NCBI GenBank assembly: GCA_035602605.1
Contig: DATNLZ010000062.1
Span: forward strand, 4,088 to 68,087
Reading direction: 5' to 3'
Source of the DNA: DASQHY01 sp035602605
GTDB taxonomy: Bacteria; Acidobacteriota; Terriglobia; Acidiferrales; UBA7541
DNA: 64,000 nt
Position numbers and translations under genes: made by a program. The notes below the pieces were generated by a model. It saw only the letters and a list, made by a program, of their open reading frames with translations. It had not been told where the DNA came from and did not search any database. The stretch's first letter is position 1, and the number at the start of each line of letters is the position of its first letter. Positions 44,215 to 52,667 of the stretch are shown here, in pieces.

Positions 44215-46322
44215 GTCGGCGCTTTCGTCTGGGGGTTGACGTCGGAGGGACCTTTACTGATGCCGTTCTGATCTCTGAGGAGACAGGCGAGATCCACATC
44301 GCGAAAGTCTCCACCACTCCGAAAGACCCATCGATCGGATTTCTTGCTGCCGTCACCCAAATACTCGCAAAGTCGGGCGCCCAAGCACCGAACGTTTCAT
44401 ACCTTGTTCATGGAACGACCGTGGCCACAAATGCCTTGATTGAGGGAAAAACCCCCAAGACCGCCTTCATCACGACGGAGGGTTTCCGAGATTTGTTGGA
44501 AATTGGCCGCCAAGTCCGGCCTTCGCTTTATGACATTCACTTTCAAAAACTCAGACCGCTCGTTCCTCGTGACTTGTGTTTCGAGATTTCCGAGAGGCTG
44601 GATGCATCCGGGAATGTGCTGCGGACCCTCGATGAGCACCGAGTAGTGGAGATTGCGAAGAAGTTCGAGCAGGAAGACATCCGGTCGGTGGCGATTTGCT
44701 TCCTTCACTCTTATCTGAATCCGATGCATGAAGAGCGGACCGAGCAATTGCTTAGAAAACATGCCCCCCATACTGTGCCTTCGGTTTCTTCCCACATCTG
44801 TCCAGAGATTCGTGAGTATTTCCGTGCGAGCACGACAGTGGTGAATGCGTGTATAAAACCCGTCGTAGCGAACTATTTGCAGGGAATCGAAAGCCAACTG
44901 AAGAGGCAGGGCATAAAGGCCGAACTTCTGACTATGCAGTCGAACGGCGGAGTTTTGACGTTTGAACAGGCTGCCGAGCGGCCCGTTTTCATGATTGAAT
45001 CGGGGCCAGCTGCGGGAGTCATTGCCGCTAATTTCATTGCTGGAAATCTGGGCTTCAGCGATGTGGTGTCGTTTGACATGGGGGGGACTACCGCCAAGGC
45101 AGGACTCATTTTGGGAGGGCGCCCGAAAGTTACCAAGGACTACGAAGTCGGTGCCGAAGCGCGTCCGGGTGCGGGTCAGTCACGCGGAAGCGGCTATCCG
45201 ATTCGAACGCCGGTCATCGACCTCGTGGAGATTGGAGCCGGGGGCGGAAGCATAGCCTGGGTCGATGCCGGCGGAGTGCTAAGGGTGGGTTCGCAGAGTG
45301 CCGGTGCCGACCCCGGACCGATCTGCTATCGGCGAGGCGGTACCGAACCAACCATTACCGACGCTAATCTGGCCCTTGGCCGTATCAATCCGCGTTACTT
45401 CCTGGGTGGAGAAATGGATCTGGACCTACAGGGCGCAACCGAGGGCATTCGCAAAAAATGCGCTATCCCGCTGGGTCTTGACACTATAGCCGCGGCCAAC
45501 GGAATCGTCGAGATCGCCAACGCTGCGATGGTGAATGCGTTGCGCCTGACGACGGTACGTCGTGGATACGACCCGCGTGCCCTGGTCATGGTGGCCTTCG
45601 GAGGGGCGGGGCCGCTCCACGCCAACCGCCTGTGCGCAGAGATGCAGATTCCTCGATTGATTGTTCCTCTCAGTCCGGGCACAGCTTCGGCCCTGGGGCT
45701 GCTCACAACCGACGTTCGGCATGAGTTTTCGCGCACCCGGATCATGAGAGCGGACCAAGCCGATGCCGATGCGATCAATAGGATCTTTGTGGCCATGCAA
45801 GAAGAGGGCTCGGAGCTTTTGAGAAGAGAGGGAATCCCGGTAAGCCGGATGAGTTTCCTGCGGGAGATTGAGATGCGGTACAAGGGGCAATCCTACGAAC
45901 TGCCAGTCACTTGCGGAACCGGACCACTGAGCGCCGAAGCTCTCGCGCAGGTTTGCTCCCAGTTTCACGGAGAATACGAAAGAGCTTACGGACGAGGATA
46001 TCCGACAGAACCGGTCGAACTCGTGAATTACCGTGTGACCGCAGTCGGAGCAATTCCCCATCCGCCTGTGCGGAAGATCTCCAGCCGCGATTGCGGAGTG
46101 GATCAGGCGCAAAAAGGAGCACGGCAAGTCTTCTTTTCAGAATCAGGTGGATTCCTCTCGACGGGCGTGTATGACCGCTACAAGCTCGGACCCGGTCACC
46201 ACATTGTGGGGCCCTCAGTCGTGGAAGAGATGGATTCGAGTACCCTTATCCACCCCGGCTTCGAGGCCAATGTCGATTCCTTTGGCAACCTATTGATCGG
46301 CGCTCGGGCAGTCTCAACTTAG
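44211..46322 (+). CDS. hyuA: Hydantoinase A/oxoprolinase-family subunit
   Basis: This 703-residue protein has the N-terminal ASKHA-like nucleotide-binding domain (RLGVDVGGTFTDAVLI and VHGTTVATNALIEGKTPKTAFITTEGF), the central hydantoinase_A domain with SFDMGGTTAKAGLI, and a C-terminal domain ending HPGFEANVDSFGNLLI. It uses ATP to open a cyclic amide such as N-methylhydantoin or 5-oxoproline. It is translationally coupled to hyuB by ATGA overlap and followed 63 bp later by a sarcosine-oxidase-like flavoprotein gene. Confidence 0.9.
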   Translation: MSRRFRLGVDVGGTFTDAVLISEETGEIHIAKVSTTPKDPSIGFLAAVTQILAKSGAQAPNVSYLVHGTTVATNALIEGKTPKTAFITTEGFRDLLEIGRQVRPSLYDIHFQKLRPLVPRDLCFEISERLDASGNVLRTLDEHRVVEIAKKFEQEDIRSVAICFLHSYLNPMHEERTEQLLRKHAPHTVPSVSSHICPEIREYFRASTTVVNACIKPVVANYLQGIESQLKRQGIKAELLTMQSNGGVLTFEQAAERPVFMIESGPAAGVIAANFIAGNLGFSDVVSFDMGGTTAKAGLILGGRPKVTKDYEVGAEARPGAGQSRGSGYPIRTPVIDLVEIGAGGGSIAWVDAGGVLRVGSQSAGADPGPICYRRGGTEPTITDANLALGRINPRYFLGGEMDLDLQGATEGIRKKCAIPLGLDTIAAANGIVEIANAAMVNALRLTTVRRGYDPRALVMVAFGGAGPLHANRLCAEMQIPRLIVPLSPGTASALGLLTTDVRHEFSRTRIMRADQADADAINRIFVAMQEEGSELLRREGIPVSRMSFLREIEMRYKGQSYELPVTCGTGPLSAEALAQVCSQFHGEYERAYGRGYPTEPVELVNYRVTAVGAIPHPPVRKISSRDCGVDQAQKGARQVFFSESGGFLSTGVYDRYKLGPGHHIVGPSVVEEMDSSTLIHPGFEANVDSFGNLLIGARAVST

Positions 46323-46385
46323 ACCCTGCTGGGCTGCGCACTGTAACGCTACCTTCAGAGATTCACTGGGTATCAAGGAGGAAAT

Positions 46386-47549
46386 ATGATGGAAACGGCT
46401 GACGCAGTTGTGATTGGCGGCGGAATCCTCGGAGCAAGTACGGCCTACTATTTGACCCAACTGGGCTTTGGCAAGGTTGCGCTGCTCGAGAAGCATACCC
46501 TCGCCTCGGGCTCGACGGGAAAATCAGCCGCAGTCATTCGTTCGTTTTACTCCAACGAAGTCTGTGTCAAGTTGGCGAAGCGGGCAGTGGACGTGTTCGA
46601 ACACTTCCACGACGAGCTGGGCGAGGACATCGGCTTCAAACGAATCGGCTACATGGTCATAACAGACCAGCCTGCGACCATTGATAGAGTGCTCGGACTT
46701 CACCGTCGCCACGGAATCAAGTCTGCGAAGCTCTCCCGAGATGAGATAAAGAAAATGCTTCCGCATATGAATGTTGAGGACGTCGTCGTAGCGGGCTATG
46801 AGCCAGATTCGGGTTATGCGGATCCCCATTTGACGGTCATAGCACTCGTTCAGAAGGCTCGTGAGCGAGGACTGAAAACGTTTCAAAAGCGACACGTTGA
46901 AAAAATTAACGCCAAGAACGGCAAGATCGAATCCGTTGAAACCAATCGAGGATTGATTTCCACTCCTGTGGTTGTAAACGCCGGCGGACCTTGGGCTGCG
47001 CAAGTGCACCAGTTTCCCGAAATCGCCCTGCCACTTCGAATGAGCAGGGAACAGGACTGCGTCATGGAGGCGCCGGAAGCATTCAGAAACAATCCAGTGG
47101 TGTCAGATTCGATTCTGGGCGCTTATTCCCGCTCCGATGTCGGCGGCAAATTTCTCGCCGGTCTCGGATACCCAAAAGAGGAGGAGCCCTGCGATCCCAA
47201 TCACTTCGATGAGCGATCAGACCAGGATTTCGCCGACAAGTTGGCGGTCAAGGTCGTCCAGCGATTTCCTTCATTGCGTAATGCCAAGTTTCTGCATGGC
47301 TGGGCTGGCATGTACTCGATCACGCCGGATTGGCATCCCATTGTCGGACAAGCTCCAGGAATAAAAGGCTATTACCTAGCGGTTGGCGGCAGCGGACATT
47401 CATTCAAAATCGGGCCGCCTATCGGCGAGTCGCTAGCGGCAATGATTGCAGGTAAAAAACCTCCAATTGACATCTCTGCTTTTCGGTATGAAAGGTTTCA
47501 GGAGAACCAGACTTTTGTTTCCGTGTGGGGACCGGGGAATCGCGCTTAG
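46386..47549 (+). CDS. FAD-dependent amine oxidoreductase (DAO family, sarcosine oxidase beta-like)
   Basis: This 387-residue flavoprotein has the dinucleotide fold AVVIGGGILGASTAYYLTQLG, then GSTGKSAAVIRSFYSNE and the C-terminal LAVGGSGHSFKIGPPIGES. It resembles monomeric/beta-type sarcosine and dimethylglycine dehydrogenases; a His in SGYADPHLTVI lies where flavin attachment occurs in relatives. The start has a perfect AAGGAGG; either of two adjacent ATG codons could be used. Next to hyuBA, it could oxidise the N-methylated amino acid freed from an N-methylhydantoin-type substrate, by inference. Confidence 0.85.
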   Translation: MMETADAVVIGGGILGASTAYYLTQLGFGKVALLEKHTLASGSTGKSAAVIRSFYSNEVCVKLAKRAVDVFEHFHDELGEDIGFKRIGYMVITDQPATIDRVLGLHRRHGIKSAKLSRDEIKKMLPHMNVEDVVVAGYEPDSGYADPHLTVIALVQKARERGLKTFQKRHVEKINAKNGKIESVETNRGLISTPVVVNAGGPWAAQVHQFPEIALPLRMSREQDCVMEAPEAFRNNPVVSDSILGAYSRSDVGGKFLAGLGYPKEEEPCDPNHFDERSDQDFADKLAVKVVQRFPSLRNAKFLHGWAGMYSITPDWHPIVGQAPGIKGYYLAVGGSGHSFKIGPPIGESLAAMIAGKKPPIDISAFRYERFQENQTFVSVWGPGNRA

Positions 47550-47599
47550 GGGCGAACGCGTGCGGCCTCGAGCTGGAATGCTGGTTGGCCAGACCCGGA

Positions 47600-48367
47600 C
47601 TAATAGCACTTCACGGTAAGACCCCCGTCAACAACCAGGGAACTGCCCGTGATGAAAGACGAGGCGTCAGAAGCCAGGAAAAGAGCACTCTCGGCGATAT
47701 CCTTGGGGCTGGCAATGCGCCGTAATGCATACTTCGAAAACACTTCGCTTCGGAAACGTGCCGGGTCCGCATCGCTGTTGAAATAGGCTTCGACCATGGG
47801 CGTGCTGACATCGCCGGGGCAAATGCAGTTAATACGCACTCCCTGCGGACCGTAAGTCAGCGCGGCTACTTTCGTTAAAGCGATCACTCCGCCCTTGGCG
47901 GCGCAGTATGCAGCCAAATCTGGGTCACCAACGAAGCCCAAAATCGAAGCTAGGTTGATGATGGAACCACCGCCGCAGCGCAACATCGCGGGAATGGCAA
48001 ATTTGCAGCCGAAGAACACCCCTTTCAAATTCACGCTGTGAATTCGATCCCAGGCCTCTTCGGTGGTATCCACGAGCTTGGCCATAATCTGTACGGCAGC
48101 ATCATTCACCAGAATGTCCAAGCGTCCATAAGTTTCCACGGTGGCGGCGACCATGTTCTCGACGTCTCGTCCGTTGGAAACATCGGCGTAGTGGAACTTG
48201 CTTTCTCCGCCTTGAGACCGAATAGCGTCCGTGGTTTTCTCGCCGCGCTCGCGATTCCAGTCGACTGCGACAACCTTGGCGCCTTCTTCTGCGAAGAGCT
48301 GCGCGATCGCTTCTCCGATGCCGGAACCTGCGCCCGTGACGATCGCAACCTTGTTTTTCAACTTCAT
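47600..48367 (-). CDS. Short-chain dehydrogenase/reductase 1
   Basis: This 255-residue classical SDR has the cofactor motif TGAGSGIGEAIA (about 10-21), NDAAVQI, and the active-site YCAAKGG with catalytic Tyr and Lys. It ends with SSFITGSSLVVDGGLTV. An Asp after the second strand (VAVDWNRERG) favours NAD(H). ATG at 48367 has GGAGAGG upstream, better than one 24 bp earlier. It is transcribed in the same direction as the HemL-like aminotransferase gene. The substrate is unknown. Confidence 0.87.
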   Translation of the reverse strand: MKLKNKVAIVTGAGSGIGEAIAQLFAEEGAKVVAVDWNRERGEKTTDAIRSQGGESKFHYADVSNGRDVENMVAATVETYGRLDILVNDAAVQIMAKLVDTTEEAWDRIHSVNLKGVFFGCKFAIPAMLRCGGGSIINLASILGFVGDPDLAAYCAAKGGVIALTKVAALTYGPQGVRINCICPGDVSTPMVEAYFNSDADPARFRSEVFSKYALRRIASPKDIAESALFLASDASSFITGSSLVVDGGLTVKCY

Positions 48368-48682
48368 AGCTGTGGCCTCTCCTTTCGTCATTTTCTAAGG
48401 CCAGGTGAACGTGCGTTCAACACTTACCTCGCAACCCCATTTCGATCATCCCCGAGTTCAGTCGTGGGGGCGATTCGATCCAGTCGTTTGGCCAAAGTAT
48501 TCCGTCTGCCCATGAGCCCGACACGACAACGTCAAAATTCCAATCATGTATGTTGAGCAGTATGCTTTCCGCTTCCCCTCGCGGTTTACCGAGCGTTCGG
48601 GGAATGGATGATTGCACGCGGAGGGAACAGGGCAGGCTGAAGGTAGTCTCCACAGCTGGTGCTTCGATTTCATCCAAAACAA
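48368..48682 (-). other. 315-bp gap with an 86-codon frame of unknown meaning
   Basis: On the minus strand a frame at 48417-48677 (TTG start) stays open between the aminotransferase and SDR genes. Its sequence looks protein-like (ESILLNIHDWNFDVVVSG), but I recognise no family and see no ribosome site. It may be a small gene or the tail of a lost one; it continues upstream into the aminotransferase gene in another frame. Confidence 0.25.
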
Positions 48683-50008
48683 TTAAACTGGCATTAGTTT
48701 TGCTTTGTGCTTCAGAAGTACTTTTCCGACGCTATCGATTGTCCGGGCCACGTCCTCCAGAGTATGGGCACTGGAAACATACCAACGACCGTCCGGCAAA
48801 AGATAAATACCGGACGCCAGCATGGCTTCTAGAAACACATCACGAGCCGAATTGTTGGAATCAAGGGTGTCTCGGTAGTTAAGCATTTCGCGTCGCGTGG
48901 TGAATGCAACATTGAAGCCCGCACCCACTCCATTGATGAGAACGGGAATTCCAGCTGCCTGAGCCAACCCCTCGATTCCCATCATCAACGATTTGCCCGT
49001 TCTCCCGATCTGCTTGAGCACCGCACCTTGGTCTTCATCCAAGGTGTCCAAGGTGGCACATGCGGCTGCCAGGCTGAGGGGATTTCCATTGAATGTGCCG
49101 GCGTGAATGACCTTCCGTTGTTCGATCAAGTCCATGATTTCTCGATTGGCTGCCACCACGCTGAAGGGAAAACCCCCCGCTACGGCTTTACCAAATGTGG
49201 CAATGTCCGGTTTCACTCCAAACAATGCTTGTGCTCCCCCAGGCGCCACTCGGAAGCCGGTAATCACTTCATCAAAGATCAGCAGAACGCCATATCGAGT
49301 CGCTAGATTTCTTAAACCCTCAAGATACCCGGGGGCAGGTAACAAACAATGACTATTGCAGAGGATAGGTTCTGTGATGATGGCAGCTGTCTGTTCGCCA
49401 TGGTTTTTCAACGCCGCTTCCACTTCTTCCAAGTCATTCCACTGAAGCACCACCATCTCATCCGCGGCATTGCCATTCTTGTTTGTGGATAACCGCGCTT
49501 CTGGCTTGTGTTCGGAGGAGTTGAAACTCGGACGATAACCCACCAAGGCATCGTCAAGCCAGCCATGATAGTGACCCTCAAAGCGAACAATCTTGCGCCT
49601 GCCGGTGAATGCTCTGGCCAATCGGAAGGCTATTTGTACTGCTTCGGTTCCGGTAGTGCTGAAAGCCACGCGTTCTGCGCACGGCACCATTTGACATATT
49701 TTCTTAGCCACCAGAACTTCCAGCTCATTTTGAGCTCCAAGAAGCTGACATTGCTTGAGCTGAGCGCCTACGGCTGACAAAATTGCCGGATGCGAATGCC
49801 CCAGTATGAGAGGCCCCCACGCCAGGGTGTAGTCAATATACTGATTCCCATCCACATCGGTAAGACGGGACCCTGAACCCGACGAAAAGAACAAAGGCAG
49901 CGGCCTGGCAGCGGCGCGCATGCCGCTGCTGACTCCACCGGCAAGGTAGCACCGTGAGTCCGCGAAGAGCTCAGCAGAACGCGAGAATTGCGCGAGACTT
50001 TTATGCAT
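48683..50008 (-). CDS. Class III aminotransferase, glutamate-1-semialdehyde-2,1-aminomutase-like
   Basis: This 441-residue fold-type I PLP protein has GGVSSGMRAAARPLPLFF, DYTLAWGPLILGHSHP, SFSTTGTEAVQIAFRLARAFTGR-type sequence at about 115-137 and the Schiff-base Lys in IATFGKAVAGGFP. It resembles HemL, but the catabolic context argues for an aminomutase-like or omega-type transaminase rather than haem synthesis. It has its own promoter region with TGAAAC inverted repeats at 50083 and 50227. The start at 50008 lacks a strong ribosome site. Confidence 0.82.
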   Translation of the reverse strand: MHKSLAQFSRSAELFADSRCYLAGGVSSGMRAAARPLPLFFSSGSGSRLTDVDGNQYIDYTLAWGPLILGHSHPAILSAVGAQLKQCQLLGAQNELEVLVAKKICQMVPCAERVAFSTTGTEAVQIAFRLARAFTGRRKIVRFEGHYHGWLDDALVGYRPSFNSSEHKPEARLSTNKNGNAADEMVVLQWNDLEEVEAALKNHGEQTAAIITEPILCNSHCLLPAPGYLEGLRNLATRYGVLLIFDEVITGFRVAPGGAQALFGVKPDIATFGKAVAGGFPFSVVAANREIMDLIEQRKVIHAGTFNGNPLSLAAACATLDTLDEDQGAVLKQIGRTGKSLMMGIEGLAQAAGIPVLINGVGAGFNVAFTTRREMLNYRDTLDSNNSARDVFLEAMLASGIYLLPDGRWYVSSAHTLEDVARTIDSVGKVLLKHKAKLMPV

Positions 50009-50082
50009 GGGTAACTGCTTTAATTTTGATCCTCACCGAGGACTTGCTTAGACTGCAGTCGGCATGCAATTCGCGGTCATAC

Positions 50083-50101
50083 TGAAACATGTCGTTTCAT
50101 A
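50083..50101. promoter_or_regulatory. TGAAAC-N5-GTTTCA inverted repeat (candidate operator at the start of transcription)
   Basis: TGAAACATGTCGTTTCA (50083-50099) is a 6-bp perfect inverted repeat with a 5-bp centre, extended by TA to give CGTTTCATA, found also at 31.25 kb on the other strand. It lies just after the -10 of the minus-strand promoter at 50110-50138, a typical repressor position. It resembles the KdgR box of IclR-family regulators as I remember it. Confidence 0.5.
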
Positions 50102-50109
50102 GCCATGGG

Positions 50110-50138
50110 AGCTTAAGCGTAGTCAGATGGATTGTCAA
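50110..50138 (-). promoter_or_regulatory. Candidate promoter of the aminotransferase gene
   Basis: On the minus strand TTGACA (50138-50133), a 17-bp spacer and TAAGCT (50115-50110) form a promoter with a perfect -35 and a weak -10. Transcription would begin near 50103, inside the inverted repeat, about 95 bp before the coding start. Confidence 0.4.
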
Positions 50139-50226
50139 TATGGAACTTTGGCATGCGTAAATCATTAATAAATATAGCGGCAGAGGGATAATGCGGAAAC
50201 TGCAAGACGTACGTACGATACGCAGC

Positions 50227-50242
50227 GTTTCATATACGAAAC
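50227..50242. promoter_or_regulatory. GTTTC-N6-GAAAC inverted repeat
   Basis: GTTTCATATACGAAAC is a perfect 5+6+5 inverted repeat about 90 bp upstream of the -35 box. The same geometry, GTTTC-N6-GAAAC, occurs at 58062-58077 beside the MFS promoter. It could be an auxiliary operator. Confidence 0.45.
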
Positions 50243-50372
50243 AAAATGATACAGTAAAGTCTTGGCAATCTTCTTCCGAGATTCGTAGTATGCGCTCGAG
50301 AAATCAAGTCGTGCACACGAAGCTCGTTACACGGGGGAGACCCTCGGGATGAGTTGAGGCTGTGCGGTCTAG

Positions 50373-50555
50373 TCAGGGGGCAGGTGTGTCCAAGGGATAC
50401 GCTATGAAATCGACTTTGAGTTCAATGAAAAGAAGATCCCAATGCGTGACGGCATTATGCTGGCCGCAAACATCTGGCGACCGAGCCGCGATAGGACGTC
50501 AAGGAATTCGTGCCGCTACCGAGCCATCCAGCCGCCATCCACCACCAGAATGTGA
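50373..50555 (+). pseudogene. Remnant of a CocE/NonD hydrolase N-terminus
   Basis: One plus-strand frame reads IRYEIDFEFNEKKIPMRDG followed by IMLAANIWRPSRD (about 50394-50490). This matches LVFEFDVKVPLRDGVELSANIWRP of the intact CocE protein encoded at 38514-40433. The match stops abruptly near 50495 and the frame then runs into sequence antisense to the 3' end of the SDR gene. No start codon or signal peptide survives. It is a truncated gene, most simply explained by a deletion or rearrangement that joined it to the SDR gene. Confidence 0.65.
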
Positions 50556-51271
50556 CCATTGACGAAATCTGACGCAGGGGAGGCGAGGAAAATCACTGCG
50601 CCAACTAGATCCTCAGGTGTGCCCCACCTCTGGGCTGGTACGCGGCCGGTAATTTCTCGCGAACGGGCAGGATCATCGTGAAGTGATTGCGTCATTTCCG
50701 TCAGGATATAACCGGGGGCGATGGCGTTCACATTGACCTTAAACTGAGCCCACTCGTTTGCCAGTGCTTTGGTCACCTGCGCCACGCCGCCCTTGCTTGC
50801 AGCATAGGCAGGCACGTTGATCCCGCCGGAGAAGCTTACGATCGAGGCCACATTGATAATCTTGCCGCTTCCCTGCTCAATCATGTGGCGTCCGGCTTCC
50901 TGGCACATGCGGAAAAGCGCGGTGAGGTTCAGGCTGATCACTTTATCCCAGTCTGCTTCCGCAAAGTGGGCAGCTGGCGTACGGATAGTCATGCCCGCAC
51001 TGTTCACCAGGATGTCTATCCGCCCCCAACGCTTCACTACGCAATCGACCGTCTGGGCAAGAAAGCCCGTGTCGCACAGATCGCCTTGAAGGGGCAAGCA
51101 TTCCCGGCCAAAAGCCCGGATCTGATCGCATGTATCTGTCGGATTTCGAGTACGCCCGAGTACGGCGACGTTTGCTCCCGCTTCTGCCAGGCCAATTGCC
51201 GCAGCTCGACCGATTCCCGTCGTCGCGCCAGTAACAATCGCCGTTTTCCCGTCCACACGAAATCTGTTCAT
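50516..51271 (-). CDS. Short-chain dehydrogenase/reductase 2
   Basis: This 251-residue classical SDR has TGATTGIGRAAAIGLAEAG (about 13-31), LVNSAGM, and the catalytic YAASKGGVAQVTKALA, ending HILVVDGGWMAR. It resembles gluconate 5-dehydrogenase/2-deoxy-gluconate dehydrogenase-type SDRs, so a sugar-acid keto/hydroxy conversion is plausible but unproven. It is the last intact gene of the minus-strand unit that starts with the MFS gene at 57870, and both its ends adjoin gene remnants. Confidence 0.87.
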   Translation of the reverse strand: MNRFRVDGKTAIVTGATTGIGRAAAIGLAEAGANVAVLGRTRNPTDTCDQIRAFGRECLPLQGDLCDTGFLAQTVDCVVKRWGRIDILVNSAGMTIRTPAAHFAEADWDKVISLNLTALFRMCQEAGRHMIEQGSGKIINVASIVSFSGGINVPAYAASKGGVAQVTKALANEWAQFKVNVNAIAPGYILTEMTQSLHDDPARSREITGRVPAQRWGTPEDLVGAVIFLASPASDFVNGHILVVDGGWMAR

Positions 51272-51360
51272 CGCTTCGATCGGTTCACTTTGCGGCCTTC
51301 AGCGTTGCCGGGCCTGTTGGCGAGACGGCTCGCTTCCCGCATGCACCTAAATCATCACCG

Positions 51361-51602
51361 TCCGTTTGACGACTCGTTCAGAAACCGTGTGGTTCCCCCT
51401 CGGAACAAATGCGGTGTCGTACCCGCTCAACCTGTAGCGGGCGACCTGCCACCTCGCAAATCGCTTCGCCTTCCACGATCGTAATCGGCGTCAAACTCGT
51501 GAGTATGGCAAGGCAACGAGGTGCCCGGCTGAAATACGACCTCGCCTGAGGCAGACGCTTGCGCGCGCCCGGAAGTAATCTGCTGGTCACTGCAAGAACC
51601 TC
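51361..51602 (-). pseudogene. Decayed cupin gene fragment
   Basis: Read on the minus strand, consecutive frames give FQPGTSLPCHTHEFDA, then ITIVEGEAICEVAGR, then RYRLSGYDTAFVPRG, then RFLNESS. Together they reproduce the C-terminal barrel of the intact double cupin at 5562-6419 (FQPGSSLPCHIHDFDESITI, VEGEATCEVAGRRYRLSG, CDTAFVPQGTPHRFLNES). At least three frameshifts separate the pieces, so no functional protein can be made. The upstream half is missing or unrecognisable. Several independent sequencing errors are a less likely cause, since neighbouring genes are intact. Confidence 0.75.
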
Positions 51603-51611
51603 CTGCCTCGA

Positions 51612-52649
51612 TCAGTTGCTCGCCAGTGGGCTGTGCCGCAGTTTGCCCTGGATGACGTTTACAAGCCGACGCCCGGAGGCTAGGCGATCGATGTTGCCCG
51701 CTATCGCTTGGAATCGTTCTTCGAACGTTCCCCGTGTCCACCCGGCAATGTGCGGAGTCATGATCACATTCTGCAGTTTTTCAAAGGCATAGCGGGAGGG
51801 CGTTCGCGCGCGTCGACCCGTGGGATGACGGTACCAAACGTCGAGAGCGGCGCCTCGAATGCGGCGCGCCCGCAAAGCGCGATACAGCGCCACTTCGTCA
51901 ACGATCATTGCGCGCGCGACATTAATAAGGACGGCACTGCGCTTCATCCAACCGAATTCCCGGTGTCCAATCAGCCCGCGCGTAGCATCGTTTAACGGAC
52001 ATGCCAGCACAATGTAGTCACACTCTCGCAGAAGATCCCGTAAACCTGCGGGGCCAAGCCAGGAATCAATCGTGTTGGGCTTGTCGGCTCGTGGCCGAGC
52101 GCTTAGCGCCCAGATCTTCATGCCAAAGATCTTGGCTCGGAGTGCTACCTCCTGCCCGATGTGACCAAATCCGATAATTCCTAGAGTTTTCCCCCTGATT
52201 TCGTCAACCGGAGGATCTCCCCAGATCCAGCTTCCCCGCCACGCTCCCTTGCGAAATTGTCTATCCATTCCCAGCAAGTTCCGGCTGAGCGCCAGCATCG
52301 TCATCAAAATGTATTCGGCCACAGCCGGCCCGTGGAAATACACATTCGCGACGGTGGTATCAGCAGAAAGCGCCTGCAAACACAAGCTGTCGACACCCGC
52401 GCCAACAGCGTGGAGCACCTTCAATTTTCGGGCCGCGCGCACCATGCTTTCCGTGAAGTACTGGGCCACCACAACGTCGGCATCGGCCACTTGCTTTCGA
52501 ACGGTCGCATCCTCCCGGAGACGCGGAAAGGTCCGAAAAGTACACGGGCTCACCGTGTGCTTGCGGATTTGGTCCAAACCACCCGAGGGAACAGGTCCTA
52601 CGAGCGCGACCACCAGTCTAACGCCCAATTGCCTCACGTTCATGCGCAT
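51612..52649 (-). CDS. D-isomer-specific 2-hydroxyacid dehydrogenase family protein
   Basis: This 345-residue protein has the NAD-binding LGIIGFGHIGQEVALRAKIFG, the catalytic Arg in NVARAMIVDE and the His in TPHIAGWT. The usual catalytic Glu of D-V-x-x-x-E-P is His here (DVWYRHP), 29 residues after the Arg, so the proton relay differs from typical members. It lies 18 bp downstream of esterase copy 3 in the same unit. It may reduce or oxidise a glyoxylate- or 2-keto-sugar-acid-like substrate. Confidence 0.82.
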   Translation of the reverse strand: MRMNVRQLGVRLVVALVGPVPSGGLDQIRKHTVSPCTFRTFPRLREDATVRKQVADADVVVAQYFTESMVRAARKLKVLHAVGAGVDSLCLQALSADTTVANVYFHGPAVAEYILMTMLALSRNLLGMDRQFRKGAWRGSWIWGDPPVDEIRGKTLGIIGFGHIGQEVALRAKIFGMKIWALSARPRADKPNTIDSWLGPAGLRDLLRECDYIVLACPLNDATRGLIGHREFGWMKRSAVLINVARAMIVDEVALYRALRARRIRGAALDVWYRHPTGRRARTPSRYAFEKLQNVIMTPHIAGWTRGTFEERFQAIAGNIDRLASGRRLVNVIQGKLRHSPLASN

Positions 52650-52667
52650 TTCAAAAGCCCAGCCGAC

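Larger units (their letters stand above)
50009..50372. other. Promoter region of the aminotransferase gene
   Basis: This 364-bp region carries the promoter and two inverted repeats listed separately. The part beyond 50290 shows nothing recognisable up to a CocE-like remnant. Confidence 0.45.
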
